A stretch of 64,000 bases of DNA from Oxyruncus cristatus. Taxonomy: Eukaryota > Chordata > Aves > Passeriformes > Cotingidae. The DNA lies in the NCBI GenBank assembly GCA_013399855.1, contig VXAY01007011.1:1-64000 (forward strand). Direction: 5' to 3'. A program made the position numbers and the translations under genes. Positions 38,365 through 50,302 of the stretch are shown here, in pieces. Each line of letters begins with the position of its first letter. Positions within the stretch are counted from its first letter, which is position 1. Below the pieces are notes generated by a model. It did no database searches. It was given only the letters and a program-made list of their open reading frames with translations, and had not been told where the DNA came from.

Positions 38365-38470
38365 AAAAAGAGAAGATCCAGGAGCTGAAAAGATCTCTGA
38401 GGAGAAGAGCAGAAAAGCTGAATCACAAAAAAAGAGAATCAACAAAAGAGAATTTTGAAAGTGCAGGAAG
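38365..38470 (+). CDS. Candidate internal exon, Lys/Arg-rich coiled coil
   Basis: A pyrimidine-rich acceptor (TTTTTCCTTATCTTC, then ATCAG ending at 38364) and a donor GGAAG followed by GTAAAG (38471) bound a 106-base exon. Entered with two bases of a split codon, it encodes 34 residues and ends with two bases (AG) of the next codon. The peptide starts KEKIQELKRSLRRRAEKLN. Residues I4, L7, L11 and L18 fall on a heptad pattern with R14 in the remaining core position. The rest is strongly charged, which fits a coiled coil. The frame with one base of offset is also open for 27 codons but stops before the donor. The exon's final phase matches the exon at 49305, where AG plus A gives Arg. I do not recognise the family. 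Low-complexity A-rich sequence can imitate such a peptide. Confidence 0.4.
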
Positions 38471-39289
38471 GTAAAGGAAGTTTTTATCAAAATAATTTTT
38501 GTGGTATGTCAGAGAGGAAAAACTTTGCAGTGCAACCATACATATTTAGAGTTCACTGTGCATTTTTCTGTTTTGGTTATGCATTATTTACTTAAAAATT
38601 ATTGTACATATTTTAACTGCCTGTTTTCCAAATAAACTTGAAGAACATGTGGGAAAATTCAGTTAAGCAACAACATCCTGTAAAATTTCCAATGGTCCAA
38701 GTGATCAACAAACAGAAGTTCAAGATAAATACATACAGAAACATAGAATAATTTGTTATAAAGAGTAGTAATGCTATGGCATCGCATTACAGCTATGGTG
38801 AATGTGCCACCAAAGTCTGGGAACTGACTCACTTTAAGCTTCAGGGGAAAAGCCAGTTTTATACCTCTACCCGACGTCATACTGTGGCATGTTCTACCTC
38901 TTCTGCTTCATACAGGCTGCTGTGGCAATTTATTTCATGTATGCTATACAAAGAAAGCTTAATTTTTAAATATATTTTTGGGTTATAAAAATTAACTTCT
39001 AATGGGACACTGATGTTAATAATCTCTAAATGGTTGCAGAATTCTCTGGTACAAAGAAAATATAAAAGGGGATATAAGGGGTGACTGAATTTGTACCATT
39101 CTCCTGCTATATTCCACTTGTTCTTTTTATTTCCTTAACACAATTATTTAATAACAGCCTCTGATAAAGTGTTATACCTAAAGCGTTGTCATAAAATATT
39201 CAGAAGTTACTATATTTTAATACTGCTGAGCAAGTACTTTGTGTTTATTCTCTGGTGGTTATAGCATGGAGATGAACTGCTGTATGAAA
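38471..39289. other. Intronic-looking spacer
   Basis: No feature seen apart from a TATAAAAGGGG at 39061-39071, which has no other promoter context. Confidence 0.45.
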
Positions 39290-39690
39290 GGCTAAAAAAT
39301 GGTAAAAAACCCAGACTTTATCCTTAAAGTTTGGCAACAACATGCACACAGACTTTTGAGGTCACATAAGGCTTGAAAGACCAGGTACTGCCAGCAGGTA
39401 CTCTGGCAGGTTGAAGTCTCCAGGGAATAGCTCACTGCAGAATAGAGAAAGTTGAAAAACGCATGGCTCTGCCACTTAATAATGAGAAGTGCTGTATGTG
39501 TCTGCTCAGTGAGGAGTTCTCTTGTTGATTGCCTCCTCAACGTCTTTACTGCATCACACCCCAGCTGTGGGTTCAGTCCCTTCCATGTACAAAGGACACT
39601 GCCTGTGTAGGAGGATGACATGATGCTTGATAATTCTATAGGCCCTTTTAAACAGTAGTCTGCAGGAGTACTGCCCATGCAGACAGACAT
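39290..39690 (-). mobile_element. Possible LINE endonuclease relic
   Basis: On the minus strand, 39421-39401 encode GDFNLPE, followed by YLL. The endonuclease domain of CR1-type LINEs carries a GDFN-L-P-D motif close to this. The surrounding frame is not continuous with the 132-codon frame that overlaps it, which is in a different phase, as expected for a decayed copy. Only about ten residues match, so the call is weak. No CR1 3' end is attached. Confidence 0.3.
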
Positions 39691-40126
39691 GAGGTGGGAA
39701 GTGCCTGCTAGTTTTCAACAAATGTGTACAACTCCCAGAAATCCATTTCTCTCTTTTTCTGTGCCTCTGAATGCTGCTACCTTGAGGATATTTTCAGACT
39801 TTTCCTGTATTTATAATGACTCACATTTTTCTGGCAGTAATCAAAGAATTCTTTGTTATACAACAAATATTACCTTTTTGTCTGTGGCAGCTTGCACTAG
39901 TCATGCAGAGAAGAATCCACCTCCAATGCCCAAACTTTGGAAAGCACAAAGTGGTGTCAGTTTTATGTGCCTTGTCTGGCTAATGCCATGATTGTGCTCA
40001 TAAGATATGAGGCAGATAGCTGATTTTTTAAGAGAGTAATATATGAAAATAAATGAGTGAAGGGGTTCTCACCCTAAGCTCTTGGTGAAACACAAATTTC
40101 TAAGTAGAAACTGTTCCTTCCTGCAG
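39691..40126. other. No supported gene
   Basis: A 104-codon plus-strand frame (39677-39991) is present but has no recognisable features. Confidence 0.45.
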
Positions 40127-40267
40127 TACAAATCTGAAAAATTGAGTCTTCTTCCTCCTAGTCAATGTAGAGGACGCAACGCCTTTAGCAGTTCCGCATG
40201 GGAACAGGGAAACTTCCCAACTGGTTCAGACAGAGAGGCCACCTACAAACAGCCGTGGGGTAGCTGA
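40127..40267 (+). other. Candidate terminal exon, 46 codons
   Basis: A strong acceptor, GTTCCTTCCTGCAG, ends at 40126. It is followed by a phase-0 frame of 46 codons to TGA at 40265-40267. The peptide is polar and keeps several CpG-containing codons (QCRGRNAFSSSAWEQGNF in the middle), while the other two frames close within a few codons. The start phase does not follow from the exon ending at 38470, which needs one base. It would therefore belong to another isoform or gene, or be chance. No AATAAA lies close behind it apart from an ATAATAAAGC near 40312, which does contain AATAAA. Confidence 0.22.
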
Positions 40268-41829
40268 GGCTCAGAGAGATGCTTCAGTCTGTAGACACTA
40301 GAAGGGAGAAGCATAATAAAGCATAACAGGAGAAAGCGAGCCCATTTCAGATATTGGTAGGAGTTTTGATAACTGAGTGATCACACGACCTCTCTTACCC
40401 AAGTATCCTCTGGTTCTCATGGCTAGTATTGAATTTCTGAGTCTGAAGAGTGGTTCTGGTTTCTACAAAATTTCAAATAATACTGAAATATTCTGGATGC
40501 ATGGTTTAACGAATCACTTTCATGTGGTTCTCAAGAATGAAATCCAGATCAGCTTTGAACAGAGTAATTTTCTCTGGGAGACAGTAGTTCAAGAGTGATT
40601 GACCTGCAGAGATCTGTCAAGGCATATGAAGTTCCACAGTCCCCCAAATCCTTTGAAATAAACAAACAAAATCTGTGTTGAGAAGTGGTCAGGACTGGGG
40701 CAGAACACTTCACCATCTCTTTAGCTCTTCATCTTTCCATTGCCCTAACATTAAGGGGAGAGATATCTGCAGTCCTTCCTTCTAGCTTCTCGCCTCTCAC
40801 CATGCTCTGTCAACAGTACCTGTCAGCAGTCCACAGGCCTTTCACTTCCAGCAGATGCTGGACACAAACATATTCCTTTTGTTCTTAACCCAGCAAAATA
40901 GGTTAAAGACTTCACGTTGACATCAGTGGTGTTAAAGTAGAATAAATTCCCATGGAAAGTATGATATTCAGATGTGCTGACACCTTGACATAGTTATCAA
41001 AAAGCCCATCAAATCATTATCCAGCTGCATCTTGATTGTCATTAAATGTGGTTATTATTATGTTTTTCAGTGAGAAAAGGTTTTTACAGTGGCAAAGAGA
41101 CCTCTCCCAAATCATATTTTGATTACACGTCATTATAAACTTAAGTAATTATAATTATTTGAAGTTAATGCAAGTGTATATTTTTCAATATTTCAGTTTT
41201 GTTTTTCCCCCAGCCCTCCAGCCCATCCTGTTGTAGGCTGCTAGAACAGACTGCTGCAAATATTTTTTTCATAGCCTTTTAGGGTTTGCTGCTTTGTATC
41301 AGCAGCACCTTTCAGTCAAATGCATAAATAAGTTAGAACTAACAGCTGTAGTTTTTAAGCCATTTAGAAATTAAAATATTTGAAAAAATTAAAATGAGTT
41401 CTCAAACAGTATTATCTTTCTTTTTAGGTTATAAAGTATTTTGAAAAAAAGGTATCACTTTTCATACAGCAGATTTCAAGAGTTCTAGTTTCCAAAGTGA
41501 ATTGCAAAATAAAAATATGATTTTGAAGTTTGTACCAAAATAAGCCATTTCACCTCATAGAACGTATCTGTCAATATTATAAATATTGAGTGATATTTGT
41601 TTCAAATGGAATTTTTACAAGGATTATGCAAATATTCATGTTTATTATGAAAAGAGACATCCTGTTCAGGGACAAAGCTATTTGCAGATTCCTTCTCTTT
41701 TGCCCAGCCTCCCAACTGCCTTGGGAATTGGTGCTCACTATTTTCATCTTCTATTGACTGTAAAGGAGTACTCCCAAGTTACAGAAGCATAAATAAAATG
41801 AATGCTGTGCTTTGGTCTCTCACCTTGGT
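40268..41829. other. No supported gene
   Basis: Unique AT-rich sequence. Short frames only. Confidence 0.55.
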
Positions 41830-42280
41830 GCTCAAGGAAAAGAGAAGAAAATGGAAAACCTCCCAGCCCTGGGAAGGTGCTGCATGTCAACTCAAGCATT
41901 AGAAAGAGGGATTTGCTTTTATACGACAAGGCACTGTTGTCAAGAGCTGCTAGTGGTGAGGCAGGATGCTGAACCACCACACAGGGATGATTCTGCCTCT
42001 CCTTGCAGGGGTGCTTCACACAGGGAGCCTGGAGGAGCTCAGCAGGAACCCCTTGTCCCACTGCCTCTGAGCTGGCTGTGTGAAGCAGCAGGCTTCTGGT
42101 CTGCAGCATGCTCCAGGTCTGCTCCCCTCCCAGTCTGATCTGAGGTTCCCTTGCACCCTGCTGAGCTCAGTGATGTGCTGCTGCAGGGGAAGTCTCTGCT
42201 GCTTGGCCGTGGCAAGACGAGAGAGTGATGACCCAGGAGCCTCTGCCTGTCAGTAGAGACAAAAACCATTCCCTTCTGAA
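41830..42280. other. GC-rich block with open frames on both strands
   Basis: About 450 bases are clearly richer in G and C than the flanks. They carry a 108-codon plus-strand frame (41812-42138) and a 121-codon minus-strand frame (41744-42109). CpG is not high, so this is not a typical CpG island. GC-rich DNA has fewer stop codons by chance, which explains long frames on both strands. A noncoding RNA exon or an unrecognised repeat is possible. Confidence 0.25.
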
Positions 42281-42528
42281 AACCAGTGTCTCTGCCTCTC
42301 AGATAGGTAGGATCTGTTCTCTCTCAGATAAGGTGGATGCTTCTGGTTCCTTGCTTTTGCTGAGTCTGGTGTATGGCCAAAATATCACCCATCTGCCTCA
42401 AATGGGTGGCAAGCATGGGGCTACACAAAAGAAAGCTGTGGCACTTAAATGAAAAAAAAAGTTGAAGTGAAAAAACATTTGTGTTTTCTTCAGATAAACA
42501 GAATAAAAAAATCCCTTTTTTCACTCAC
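42281..42528. other. Spacer
   Basis: Nothing seen apart from an A-run near 42451-42460. Confidence 0.45.
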
Positions 42529-42593
42529 CTTTTGGAAATGAGGTGCTCAAATGCGAAATTATATATTTCTGTGATGGAAAATTGCAGGAATAT
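42529..42593 (-). other. Candidate internal exon, 65 bases
   Basis: On the minus strand GTGATCTTCCTCAG is followed by a 65-base segment ending CAAAAG with a consensus donor GTGAGT (42528-42523). A phase-0 frame is open throughout and reads IFLQFSITEIYNFAFEHL near its start, ending with two bases of a split codon. Both splice sites are good, but the segment is short and no neighbouring exon on this strand was found. Confidence 0.2.
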
Positions 42594-45500
42594 CTGAGGA
42601 AGATCACATTGCTGTGACTGCAAAATTAGCACTGCCAGATCCCATCCATTGCAGAAGGAGAAACCATCCTCCTTTCAGAAGAGATTCAATATTTAATGAC
42701 CACCAAGGTATCTTTGTTGAAAGTGAAGTTTAAAAATGGAGTGCTAGGACTTAAAAGAAAGAAAGTGAAAAAAATAAAAGTACAGAGCCAGTGATTTAGT
42801 TCAGGTTCGCAACATCTTTATTTCTGATAGCATCTTTATTTCTTTCACTCCTGAAATGCATTTTTATGGTGTGTTTATAAGTGTGTGTGGACATTTATGC
42901 ATGATACTGAACAAGGTATACACTATAAATGGATTTACTGAGGATTTACAATCAATGTGCTCAGATCTTGTTTTCCTTCTTCTTTAGGATCTGAGACCTA
43001 TGCAAGAAGCAGCAGTGATGGTTTAAGAAGCAGTTGTTGCAGTACATAGGTCTGTCAGAAAATCCTATTTTCCAGCACTCTGTCTGTCCAAGTATCACAT
43101 GGACAAGCAAATATGGCTGATAGGCTCATAATCTCTCATACCTTCTGATAATTGTGACTTCATGTGTTTCAGCATCTGTGTAGTAGTGTAAACCAGTGGT
43201 TACTACTCAAAAAATGCTTGGGATTGTTCTAGAGGTTTGTGGCTGGTATTTTACCTGTGGTGAGTAAGTTTGAATAAAATCATTACCTAACATGAATTTA
43301 CCATGTCAATCAAAATTACATGTAAAACTAATAAGTATAAACTAATTTGTGTGTGTATAGCTACAATTTTTCCACTTAATCACCTCCAACAGTTAAAAAA
43401 AGTCAGATAATCCTGTTGGGGAAGCTGTATTTTATAGTGAAGCAAATAGTAGATCAAAAGAATCTCCAGGGACAAAGACATTGCAAAACATTTTCTGTAA
43501 AGCTCCATATGAGACTGCATTTATTTTGCGGAAAGCTCTAATCTGGATTACTGCTCTACTGTGTTTCAGAGAAATAAGATAAGAGAAGGTAAAAAAATAG
43601 ATAGCAATTTCGAAGAAGAATTTTTATTAGACACAAGATGGCAAAAAATAATAGATTAGCACAATATAATGTGTTTTCTCAGAAGTTATCATGGAGAAAT
43701 AAATTGTAAATATACTGGACAAACAGACAAAAGTTCCACAGAATGTTCCAAGTTCTAGACAAAAAGTCCACAGAGAAGTAGTGGAGGACTTGCGCCTGAA
43801 GCAATTCTTGGGGATGAAATGAGACTTTCCTACAGTACAAGAACAATATAGAGCTGAGGGCTTCAGGCATATCGATGTAAGGGAACCCCTCTGTTAATTA
43901 CCCAACAAGGGTGTCTGCATGGAGAGACAGATTAGCAGTTACACCTGTTGTAGACCTGCAACTGCGAGTAACACTGATGAGCTAGAACCCTTTACAAGTT
44001 GCTTTTTGGTTATGTGCTCTTGGTAGAGGTGATGCAAGTACTGATACTTGCAAGGTGATACTGAGCCAAGTACAAGACCAGTCCAGCAGCTGGGCTGATT
44101 AGTTTCCTGGGAAGGTGAAAGGTTGGAGCTTTCTATAATGATCAAAATATGTGATACTCTCTGCAACTAATTCTCTTTTCAAAATGGCTTTATTTCTCTC
44201 TAAACCACTCTACATCTTTCCTCCAAGTGCAGTTTTGCAAACACATTGTCCAGAATTCCCTTCTCTGATCTTAATTATCCATCAGCCAGCTTCCCTCTTA
44301 TTAATTAGTACTCAAATTTTAGCAGCAGCTTGAACTGGGTCACTGTTCACACGTTGAAACAACAGATGCAAGAGGGTTTGTGAGTGACAGGATAAAAATT
44401 AGGCACCATCTTGGCATGAAGTTTGAGAAAGATGTTAAGAAACCTCTCTGCATTTCATATTGGAATCTATTCCACATCTCTGAGTACTGTATATACTGTA
44501 CAAATGCTTTGGTTTAAGTCTGCCAACACTGCCTCTCCAATTTGTCAATCCTGAAATTCTTTTTAGTAAGTGCTACAAATGTACAGCTCATCATTGTTAT
44601 TATGTTCCATTAGAACGTTTGCCAGTTTTGAGTTCTGTCAGATACATGCGATAGCATTTGATGAATCACTGCTGAAATGATCTACTACAAACAACATCCA
44701 ATTTTTTGGAGTGCTTTCTACCAGTATTGATAAGTATCTGGGGTTTAAATGCAATGCTGCTTCTACACTCTCAGTCATATCGCTTATTGCAAACATTTGG
44801 GATGAGTTTGCTATTGACTACTTAATTAATTGTCTTGGCTCATACTTTAATCTGTCAGTCAAGGATTCACTAGTCTACTTTCATAATGATATTTTGTAAG
44901 AGAAAAGGTGGCACATTCAGTTGCGTGACTTATTTGGTAGCCTGTTTTCAACAACGGGGTGCTACAACTACGGCAAACCTTCATTTGTACTTGAGGCTTG
45001 CACTTCTTTCTTTTGTAGGGTGTGTTCAGCATCTAGGTTGCTGCAGCAGACAGGTCAAGACTTTGTAAACATGCACATAAACACTCTTGAGCAAGTCATC
45101 GTTCTGAAAATGTCCTGTAGAGAAAAGTCTGCAAAGCAGGATGCCTTACCTTGCAAACTCCTCAGATACAGCCTTGTTTAAGTCTTGGGGGAGGGAGAGA
45201 GGCAAAAAGGTTTTTTTAAAAATGGGGAAGGTACAGCTTTGGTAAAACTCGGGTATCTCTGTATTCTACTTTTATTCTACTTTTCAGTAGAGGTGAGAAT
45301 ATTTCAACTAAAAAGTAACAGGATTTTTGGAAGGCTTTCTATAAATCACATAATGTTCATAATAAAAATTTAGTTGAGTAGCAAGCTGTTAGAATCTTGT
45401 AAGATAAATACAAAGATTAAGTCAATAAAGGCTTATATTCTACAATATATTCCAAAGGGAATATTTTCACCTGGTTGCACTCATAATTGCACAGTCAATA

Positions 45501-46806
45501 TATTTTTGTCACTAAGGAGGGTTCTCTTATTTTTTAGCTGACCATTTACTCATTTATATTTATTTCTCTTCCCTGTGGACTAGAAAAGACCTTTGACTTA
45601 TGATGTTAATTCACTGTATTACCAATGCACCTGGGAAATCCAGTGAAGCACCAGTCTCCCAAACGGTGAGGCCCTGCCCATGAACATCCGAAAAGATGGA
45701 CTCTGACCCAAAAGACTTACTACCTGAATTTAAGGCAGCATCAGTGCAAGAACATGAGAAGACGACAGACAAGGGAATCAGCTTTGTTTTCTGTAACAGA
45801 GAGGGAAGAAGCAATCAAGGGATTAATAAGAATCTCTTTTCACAGTTCTTTGAGAGACAGATCTTAGAGAGATAGGAGAACCATGAGAGGTTCAAGAGGT
45901 CAAGAAAGATGGCATTTTAAGAGCATGATCAGCTGTGCTGAGAAAGTCTCAGCTCACACAGAATAAAGACAGAGTGAAAAATAAAATACAAAGACTAAAA
46001 CTGCACCATTTTGTAGTGAGTGTGTAGTGAGTTACTCAGTACTTTTCGAAGCATATTAGTGCTAACAAGTGTAAAAAAATAACAAGATAGCAGCCACATC
46101 CAGAAAACTCTGATTTTTCCTTAAAATTGATTATGGAAACATTTAATAACTTTGATTGTTTTAAATTTTGATGTTTTATTAGGACAGCTGAAAATTCAGC
46201 AAAAAGAGATATATAATTACTTAGATGTTGAGGAAATTAGAGATCTTTTTAGAAAATTCAATTTCCTTCCATCCATTCTTTACTTAAAACAATGAAGTAA
46301 AATTCTGCCTTAAATCTATAAGCTGTCCTATTACTCTTCCTGTCATTAAATCTTCCTAACACCCCTCACCGTGTTATTCTAAGTAATAAGTCTTCTATGA
46401 GCAATCTCATTTCTTCCACCATTATACTACCTCTTTTCTGGGAACAAAGCTGTTTAGTTTTCTGCATTACAGAAGAAATTACTTCAGTTTTAAAGGTCTT
46501 GAACTGACATAAATAAATTTGCCATATATCTGTGGTGTAATTCAGATCAGAATTGGGAACACATCTTCTGAAAATCACTTTTTCCACCAGCCTCAAGCTT
46601 GAACCACTTTTCAAGCCCTGTCCAACAAAGAGTATGAAATAGAAATATTGACTGCAAAGTAAATGTCTCCAAAGAAACAATAAAACATCTCCTGCATACC
46701 TACCTTAACTATTAAAATATACCACTGGTTTCTCCAAATAATTCCAGCAGATTTAAAAGCTACTACCTCCTGCAGTTCAACTCTGAGAAATTTCCCTTCA
46801 ACAATC
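42594..46806. other. No supported gene; unique sequence
   Basis: An acceptor-like CTTCTTCTTTAG ends at 42987 and is followed by a short open frame without a good donor. No repeat or RNA gene was recognised. Confidence 0.5.
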
Positions 46807-46850
46807 AAATTATACCTCCTTTCTCCTTTATAAACAAGGAGGTATAATTT
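46807..46850. repeat. Perfect 15-bp inverted repeat with 14-base loop
   Basis: AAATTATACCTCCTT at 46807-46821 is the exact reverse complement of 46836-46850. The stem is perfect but short, below usual microRNA precursor length. Confidence 0.8.
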
Positions 46851-47256
46851 TCACTCCCATGCCTGGATGTAACTTAGTCATGCTGTGCACTCGTCCAAAT
46901 CACATCTTAAATGATGTAGCTTGTTGAAACAAGATAGAAAACTAAGAGTTCTTACTCACTGGTGAAGTATCTCAAGGCATCCCCTGAAGCTCCTTGCCAG
47001 GTTTTCTCCTTTCTGCAAGACTCTTGCTGGCTACAGCTCTCTCACTGATAAATGGCATGTTTAAAACAGGTACAGACTGTGCAGTCACCTAACAGCCTAT
47101 CTATCCACAGTCCCATTCAATTGATGTTCCATCTCTCAGTTAAATACTTCTGACATTTACTCGCTGCTTTACCTTCTGCTATTTGTTTTCTCCTTATTCC
47201 TTGAACCATCTTTTACCTACTTCTCCTTTTTCGCCAGTTTTTCCTCATATTTTCAG
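46851..47256. other. Pyrimidine-rich spacer
   Basis: Nothing coding seen. The last part (47180-47256) is pyrimidine-rich and leads into the acceptor at 47256. Confidence 0.45.
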
Positions 47257-47327
47257 GTCTGCTGCCCAACAGCCTGCTGCTCGTAACTCCGGATGAGATA
47301 AGTTATGCCACAAGAGTAAGTCAGAAG
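47257..47327 (+). other. Candidate internal exon with two donors
   Basis: A pyrimidine-rich TTTTTCCTCATATTTTCAG ends at 47256. One frame, entered with two bases of a split codon, reads LLPNSLLLVTPDEISYATR to a consensus donor ACAAGA/GTAAGT at 47316. It remains open to a second donor GAAG/GTAGGT at 47328. Two CpGs lie inside (TCGTAA and TCCGGA). It does not fit between the candidates at 38365 and 49305, because the frame needed there stops. If real, it belongs to a different transcript. Its phase would suit the candidate at 57486. Confidence 0.22.
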
Positions 47328-49304
47328 GTAGGTGTGATGTCATCAGTACAGTTAGTGATAGAGGTAGCCTTGGAAATCAGAGTAACTCGGTCCTGACTCT
47401 GCCTCCAGGTCTGATCCAATCCCAAATGATAGGTCATTCCCTGGTGCCTTTGAATTAGACAGAGATACTTGACTGTCAGTTTTGATTTTGTGCACTTTCA
47501 CTCAGCATGTGCTACAACTCTCTTTCTTCCTTCAGCTTTTTCCCTTTGTTTACCAAGACGGCCAATGTTTTTTTCAAATCTGCAGAGGCAAATGCACTTT
47601 CCATCTGCTTATAATTATGGCAGGGGAAGAGGAGCTATGTTAGATGCAACAAGTGCAATGGGAATATAGCAGAGATGTAGTTAAGAGTGCAGCATTTTTA
47701 GCAAACAAATATTGTCACGTCTGCATAAAGTCAGAAGAGTATGGGAGATAGTGGGCTATATATCAGGAAAAGACATTACTTATATCTAAAGTATCATCTT
47801 TCCCTGCCTTGCATAAGCTGACAGCATTGTAAATATTTGACATAACAGCTCAAATTGGTATCTTGAAAAAGGTCTTAATATCATTCTGTAGCTGACTGAG
47901 TTTTTGGACCTGTCTGCCTATTTTGCTTTTGCAAGAAAACCTCACAGCCTGGAAACACACCTTATGCTTACAAAAGACCACTTATGCCATTCTGGTGGCA
48001 GAACACACAGCAGTTCCCCCCCAAAGTGTGAAAAGATCACACACTTCACCAATACAAGGGCTTCAAAACTTTCAAGCACAGATAAAAGCATGAAAAAAAA
48101 TACTCTTTGAGCTAGGTGAAGGAATGATCAAAGTTCCCTGAACACAGAAATGGTTCTGTCATAACCTCAATCTCAGACTGAAAAGATCTGAAGGTAACAA
48201 TCACCTGCATCTGCACACAGGTTTACATGGTATGCTCCATACAAATATGGTATCTTCAAAGAACATTGAGCAACAAGGCAGAGCATTTGAGAACCAGAAA
48301 ATGTCAATACAATGGAATCACTGTTGTAAATCAGCAGAAGATATAGCTTCTATTAAATAATTCATGCAATAATTAAATTAGTTGAAGAAGTAAAGTTGTC
48401 TCCAGTAGTTTATCAAACAGACTGTAATCAAATAACCTTATCTTGCCAAAATGTGACCACAATTTAAAATTCCTGTGAAAGTAATATGTGGAAGATGCCT
48501 GGGAAAAAAAACAAAACAAAACAAAACCAATTACCACAAGGCTAATAACTTTTTTTTCCCTGTATGGTAATGAAGATCAACCACAGGTGTAAAACCACTC
48601 AGGAAAGATTTCCATTGGAAGAAGCTTTGTACCTCATCCCCCCAGGAGGAACCAACATCCTATTAAAGATAGGAATAAGAAGTTGCTTTCTAAAACCCAG
48701 ATCTGTTGCTAAAATGTGAATAAACAAAATGCTCTGCCAATTTTTTGACCCAAAAGAAAGGAAAAGAAAAAAGAAATCTGAAAGATAAGTTAATGTGCCC
48801 AATAATTAAATAGTTGATTGGTGGTGTCTGACTGTCACTGAAGCTAATGCCTTTCTAAAAACATGCTCTATAAACAGACCAGTTTGCAATAAAAATATAC
48901 TTTATGTTCCTTTAGGTTAATCTTTAAAAATATTAATTTTTCATTATAGTGCAATATTTCACTGAAAAAAAGCTCAGGTGGAAAAAAGTGCATAGTGCTT
49001 GACTCAGATTAATATTCATCAAGTTTATCACTTATGCAATCTTGGTTGTTCACACAGCATTAAGCTGGACACCGGTGACATTCTAAAGGATTTCCAAAGC
49101 TTTCATAGACTCTCTAGAAGTTTAAAGAAGCTGTTTTTCTCTCTTAAAATGCACTTAATATCATGTAAAATTCCTTGAAGGCTCAGAGTAGATTGTATGC
49201 TGATTGTAGTACAGTTGCAGTTGCAAAATGTGGTGCAGAAGAGTGATATATGGATGATTAGGGTCCACAGACATTTTTTTCTGTTTACTGTCTATTTCTT
49301 TCAG
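47328..49304. other. Spacer upstream of the terminal exon candidate
   Basis: A (CAAAA)n run lies near 48507-48527 and T-runs near 48550. No coding exon was recognised. The stretch ends in the pyrimidine-rich acceptor of the next exon. Confidence 0.45.
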
Positions 49305-49434
49305 AGATGAATACAAAACCCAGGCATTTAATGTGATAGATGGGACAAATAATCTTCCCTATCTTCAAATTCCAAAGACAAAAATAACAACAAAAAATCC
49401 TCATAAAACTTGGGTTGGTTTGAAAGATGCCTAA
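49305..49434 (+). CDS. Candidate terminal coding exon
   Basis: A long pyrimidine-rich acceptor (TTTTTTTCTG through CTATTTCTTTCAG, ending at 49304) is followed by one base of a split codon, 42 codons and TAA at 49432-49434. The peptide begins DEYKTQAFNVIDGTNNLPYL and ends in a Lys/Thr-rich stretch with TWVGLKDA. The other frames close within about ten codons. The entry phase is that left by the exon at 38470, and joining them gives Arg at the junction. Poly(A) signals AATAAA follow at 49943-49948 and 49951-49956, giving a 3' UTR of about 530 bases. I do not recognise the protein. Evidence is splice strength, phase match, frame openness and poly(A) signal. A 43-codon open stretch alone would not be convincing. 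Confidence 0.42.
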
Positions 49435-49975
49435 TGCATTGAATGTTTTCCGTCTGAAACTTTATTGCACTGTATTTCCTTTTACACCACTTGCGTTCAG
49501 CAGTGATGTTACTTTAAAGAATGCAAGGCTTATAGCAACAACAGCCCATCTTCAGCAGTCAGGAAACGGAGCAGTCTGTCTCTACTTCAGGAAAGAAAGG
49601 CACAGGGAGAATTAACTGTATTTAACTGAATTCTATTATTAGCTGGTTTATCACAGAGAAGCTATTGGCAATTCTTGACCTGTAAGACACAAATAGAAGA
49701 GGTTAATTTATTTATATTTTGGAAAAATTAATTTATTACTTTTCTGGGTCTGAGCCATGCACAAATGAAATTCTTGTTAATTAATAGTTTCTACCAAAAG
49801 CAATCAAACCCCCCAAATTCCTGTGTCAAAAAAGTTCATCTTGAAGTTTTCCTAAAGTTTGAAAACCTCTGGATTCAAGGGCTAAGACTTGCATGTATGT
49901 TTTGTTGCAAAGCAAGAAATGGAAAGGATCTTTTCACAATTAAATAAAAGAATAAATTGCTTTGAGGATGAGAAC
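49435..49975 (+). other. Putative 3' UTR with tandem poly(A) signals
   Basis: This follows the stop at 49432. Two AATAAA hexamers, 49943-49948 and 49951-49956, lie near its end. The cleavage site would be some 10-30 bases beyond. It depends on the exon call at 49305. Confidence 0.35.
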
Positions 49976-50302
49976 ATGACTTCCTCACCTCCCTTAGAGT
50001 GGTTTTGCCCAGAAGTTTTAAAGCCAACCTTTACTGTCTTTTTAAGTCATTGACAATTTCACAAAATATTCAAAGCAGAAAACTTTGAAACAGTACCTGC
50101 AGAGAGGAAGGCCTCAGTGTAAGTCTTTTCCATCTCAAGTGTGTGTCCTGAGGACATGGCTTATAAGGTCTCTGGGCTCACAGCAGTACTCTCTTACAGC
50201 TTGCAGACCGTATTTAGGTAAAACTTCAGTGCCGCAAATCCTTTCATTCTCCTAAAAAGTAGCAAACCCCACACTAATCATAATGAAATACTTTATTTTC
50301 AG
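49976..50302. other. Spacer before CR1
   Basis: Nothing seen. Confidence 0.5.

Noticed and set aside
42988..43050. Open frame behind a strong acceptor (CTTCTTCTTTAG)
   Set aside because: No acceptable donor before the stop, and the phase does not follow from the 38365 exon.
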